7,982 bases of DNA from Clostridiales bacterium (GTDB lineage Bacteria; Bacillota; Clostridia; Christensenellales; Aristaeellaceae). The stretch covers positions 1-7,982 of the forward strand of contig SFOF01000091.1 in assembly GCA_004552515.1 (NCBI GenBank). The letters are read 5' to 3'. The position numbers and the translations under genes are program-made. Below the pieces are notes generated by a model that had not been told where the DNA came from, did not search any database, and saw nothing but the letters and a program-made list of their open reading frames with translations. Shown here one piece after another: positions 5,740-7,982 of the stretch (position 1 is the first letter of the stretch; each line of letters starts with the position of its first letter).

Positions 5740-7689
5740 TTATTCTTCGACGCAGACCATCTGATGGAGCGTGACCTCGGGCACGGTGAAGCGCACGCGG
5801 CCGTCCTCATAGGTAAAGTCGATCGGCTGCATCTGCGGCACAAGCGTGACCTTCGAGGGCTTTTTGTCGGCGCGCAGCGCGACCTGCACATTGGGCAGCG
5901 TCACGGCGTCCTCGATGACCTCGACGTTCTTGCCGCGTTTGGTGGTGTGCGCGAACAGCAGGTGTACGATGTCGCGGCCCTCCTGATGCGCCACGGTCAC
6001 CACGCCGCGGTCGGGCAGCGTCACGCGCACGCGCCTCTCGTCGCCCAGCAGCTGATCGATGGCATAGGCCACCAGCTCCTTGACGTGCAGCTCGCCCACC
6101 ATGGCGTAATCGCGGAACACCTGCCAGCCGATATAGGCGATATTGCCCTTGATAACCGCCGCCGGCTGAACGTCCTCGGGGTTGTTGGGCGTGTGCCGGT
6201 GAGAGCTGAAGAAGAAGGGCTGGCGGTTGAAGTAGGGATTATTGCGCTCGGCGAACACCGTGCCGGTCACATCGTCGATGTCGTAGGACTGCTCGTACAT
6301 GACGTAGCTGGTTCTGCCGTTGACGCATTCGTACTCGGGGATCATGTAGGTGGCGGTATAGGCGCTCCTGCCCACATAGCGCGCGCCCACGTCGAGCGCG
6401 AACTCGTCCTTATCGGCGGCCACGCCCGATTCGCCGGTCAGCAGCACCTTGCCGCCCTGCGCCAGATACGCCTCAAGGCGCGCCCTGAGCGCCTCATCCA
6501 CGCGGATGCGGTCGGGCAGTATGAGCAGCTTGTAGGGCGCAAAATCGCTCTGCTGATCGATGATGTTGAACAGCTGCTTCTCCTCGAGGAGGATGCGGCT
6601 CGCGCCCACGTTGGCGTCGTTGCCCGCGCCGCTGCGGCCGTCCTGCATATAGGCCTCGCAGCTCAGTACGGCGATGTCGGCATAGTTGACCGCGCCCTTA
6701 ACCCACTTCTCCTTCTTTTCGACCTGCTCGTAGGCCGCGCCGATGAGCTTATAGGTGCTCATGTTCATCTCGCCGCTCGGGTGCAGCTGATCGCCGATCG
6801 AGCAGCCCGCGCCCTGCGCCAGCGAAAGCCCCGTCTCATAGATCAGCGCGTTGGGGTGCTTGAAGCCGCCAAACTCGCCCCAGCTGGTGTGGAACTTGCC
6901 GGTCATGCCGAGGAACTCCTTGCCCAGCGTGCGCACATAGGCCGCGGACATGGGGAAGTGATCGTAGCCCCAGCCGCCGGTGGGCAGACTCTCCAGCTCG
7001 AGATGCGTGTCGAAATCCACGATGTCGCGGCGGCCGTGCGTAATGTGGCCGGCGTTGTGGAAGATCGTCGCGGTGTCGGAATACTTGCGCACGGATTTTT
7101 CGATGCGGCGGCAGTATTCGGCATAGACCATCTCGCCGTGGCGCGCAATGTCGGCCGGATCGTCGGGATTCAGGCCCAGCCGGAGCATGGACTTGACGCA
7201 GCTGGCGCACACGCAGCGGCGGGGCGCGGAAATATCCAGGAACACGCCGCAGGGATGATAGCGCTCCATGACCTCCTCGACCTGCGCGCACAGCTTGTCC
7301 AGATAGGGCGTGTTGTAGCACATCAGGTGATAGTGCGGCTTGGAAAACGTCGCCGTCTCAACGCCGTCGGGATTCACGTTCAGCCATTCGGGATGATCGA
7401 GCACTTCCTTCTCATCGAAGCCCGCGGACAGATAGACCGGCGCGTTCACGCCGATTTCGCGGCAGGCCTCAAGCTGCGCGCCCAGCAGGTCGAACGTGAG
7501 GTTCGGGTGCATCCTATTGGCCGTGGAGGGATGATACGCCCAGCCGTGATGGCACTTGGAAAACACGGTGATGGAATCGACATGGCCTGCCTTGAGCGCA
7601 CTCTGGAACTGCTCCTTCGAGAACGCGCTGCCAATGCCGGGGATCTTTTCAGAGGTGTGGAAATCGAGGTGAACCTGTCTCATGCGCAT
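5740..7689 (-). CDS. GHL6/GH151-like glycoside hydrolase with beta-galactosidase trimerisation-like domain
   Basis: 649 residues. Residues 1 to about 330 form a TIM barrel that opens with QVHLDFHTSE (5-14). The stretch 37-103 (VDSITVFSKCHHGW ... ACREIGVNAPVYLSAGFDE ... HPEWL) is characteristic of the 'hypothetical glycosyl hydrolase 6' group. GVFLDI (148-153), LELESLPTGGWGYDHFP (230-246) and TSWGEFGG (268-275) hold acidic residues suited to catalysis (Asp152, Glu231/233, Glu272), but these are guesses. About 335-440 resembles the flavodoxin/GATase-like trimerisation domain of GH42 beta-galactosidases, and 555-649 is a C-terminal beta domain. This architecture is shared with GH151 alpha-L-fucosidases, a plausible but unproven activity. 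RCVCASC (158-164) is a cysteine cluster like that of GH42-type barrels. There is no signal peptide, so intracellular glycan trimming is likely. GGGGG at 7698-7702 lies eight bases before the ATG. No clear promoter is seen; it may be read through from the upstream peptidase gene. Confidence 0.85.
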   Translation of the reverse strand: MRMRQVHLDFHTSEKIPGIGSAFSKEQFQSALKAGHVDSITVFSKCHHGWAYHPSTANRMHPNLTFDLLGAQLEACREIGVNAPVYLSAGFDEKEVLDHPEWLNVNPDGVETATFSKPHYHLMCYNTPYLDKLCAQVEEVMERYHPCGVFLDISAPRRCVCASCVKSMLRLGLNPDDPADIARHGEMVYAEYCRRIEKSVRKYSDTATIFHNAGHITHGRRDIVDFDTHLELESLPTGGWGYDHFPMSAAYVRTLGKEFLGMTGKFHTSWGEFGGFKHPNALIYETGLSLAQGAGCSIGDQLHPSGEMNMSTYKLIGAAYEQVEKKEKWVKGAVNYADIAVLSCEAYMQDGRSGAGNDANVGASRILLEEKQLFNIIDQQSDFAPYKLLILPDRIRVDEALRARLEAYLAQGGKVLLTGESGVAADKDEFALDVGARYVGRSAYTATYMIPEYECVNGRTSYVMYEQSYDIDDVTGTVFAERNNPYFNRQPFFFSSHRHTPNNPEDVQPAAVIKGNIAYIGWQVFRDYAMVGELHVKELVAYAIDQLLGDERRVRVTLPDRGVVTVAHQEGRDIVHLLFAHTTKRGKNVEVIEDAVTLPNVQVALRADKKPSKVTLVPQMQPIDFTYEDGRVRFTVPEVTLHQMVCVEE

Positions 7690-7714
7690 GGGAATGTCCC
7701 CCTTTTCGTCTGTC

Positions 7715-7746
7715 GCGGGGGCGGGCTGAAAACGCGCCGTCCCCGC
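7715..7746. other. GC-rich inverted repeat between the peptidase and glycoside hydrolase genes
   Basis: GCGGGGGCGG (7715-7724) pairs with CCGTCCCCGC (7737-7746) across a 12-base loop. As plus-strand RNA the stem is ten pairs with one G-U. As minus-strand RNA, the sense of both flanking genes, it has an A-C mismatch and no T-tract follows. It is therefore a poor terminator for the peptidase gene and may be a leader structure or processing site ahead of the hydrolase. The right-hand part of the element shares GGGGACGGCGC with the terminator at 5684-5731. Confidence 0.4.
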
Positions 7747-7762
7747 CGTTTATTGCTTATTC

Positions 7763-7982
7763 TTACGCCTTTTTCGTCAGCTCAAGATACTTTTTGACCA
7801 GCTCGTCGAACGTGGAGAGCGCCGTCTCGACCGAGGCGGGATCGGACATATCCACGCCCGCAACCTTGAGCAGGTCGATCGGGTGCATACTGCCGCCCAG
7901 CGAGAGGAACTTCTTATAGCGCGCCACAGCGGGAGCGCCCTCCCTGCGGATGCCGGTGGCCAGCGCCATGGCCGCGGAGAAG
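7763..7982 (-). CDS. pepF: C-terminal end of an M3-family oligoendopeptidase F-like peptidase, 5' part beyond the window
   Basis: Only the last 72 residues are present; the frame is open to the right edge. They read FSAAMALATGIRREG, then AVARYKKFLSLGGSMHPIDL, then LLKVAGVDMSDPASVETAL, ending in a helix with ELTKKA. The combination RY-x-x-FL-x-x-GGS-x-x-P-x-x-LLK-x-AGVDM is the standard C-terminal signature of PepF-type zinc oligopeptidases, which degrade short peptides in the cytoplasm. The HExxH zinc motif lies outside the window, so activity cannot be judged. The gene is 73 bases upstream of the glycoside hydrolase on the same strand. The internal ATG at 7967-7969 is not a start. Confidence 0.88.
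   Translation of the reverse strand, partial: FSAAMALATGIRREGAPAVARYKKFLSLGGSMHPIDLLKVAGVDMSDPASVETALSTFDELVKKYLELTKKA

Noticed and set aside
5764..7797. 677-residue open frame on the plus strand opposite the glycoside hydrolase
   Set aside because: It is the antisense shadow of a GC-rich gene: rich in Ala, Val, His, Arg and Gly, with no recognisable domain and no ribosome binding site, while the minus-strand protein has clear family motifs.

Overview
The window is GC-rich, densely packed bacterial DNA with strong AGGAGG-type ribosome binding sites and short intergenic gaps. A YwlG/UPF0340 protein and an oligoendopeptidase F-type C-terminus, with this GC bias, fit a GC-rich member of the Bacillota, most likely an uncultivated gut-type Clostridia lineage. 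That placement is inference; no rRNA or other marker gene is present.

Layout. Five co-directional minus-strand genes occupy positions 1-4022. In transcription order they are a SpoU/TrmH-type RNA methyltransferase, a Gfo/Idh/MocA-type sugar oxidoreductase, a YwlG (UPF0340) protein, a right-handed beta-helix (pectate-lyase-superfamily) protein, and a xylose-isomerase-like TIM-barrel protein that runs off the left edge. Gaps are 17-39 bases and every gene has its own Shine-Dalgarno sequence, so a single operon is likely. It is read from a near-consensus promoter at 4064-4092. Divergent from it, a second near-consensus promoter at 4170-4198 drives a plus-strand metallophosphoesterase of purple-acid-phosphatase type (4277-5671). 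That gene ends in a strong hairpin terminator at 5684-5731. The intergenic region between the two promoters holds several inverted repeats and may be a shared control region.

To the right, on the minus strand and converging on the terminator, lie a 649-residue glycoside hydrolase-like protein (GHL6/GH151-like barrel plus beta-galactosidase trimerisation-like and C-terminal beta domains) and the last 72 residues of a PepF-type M3 peptidase.

How the genes may work together. The isomerase/epimerase, the Gfo/Idh oxidoreductase and the beta-helix protein make a typical carbohydrate-catabolism set. The neighbouring hydrolase and phosphoesterase could feed it or act beside it. None of these proteins with a visible N-terminus has a recognisable signal peptide, so processing of imported oligosaccharides in the cytoplasm is the simplest model. 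No substrate can be named from sequence alone. There are no tRNAs, rRNAs, CRISPR arrays, insertion sequences or phage genes. I did not find a clearly new biological system. The points most worth a second look are the divergent control region, the cytosolic cysteine-rich beta-helix protein and the altered metal motif of the phosphoesterase.
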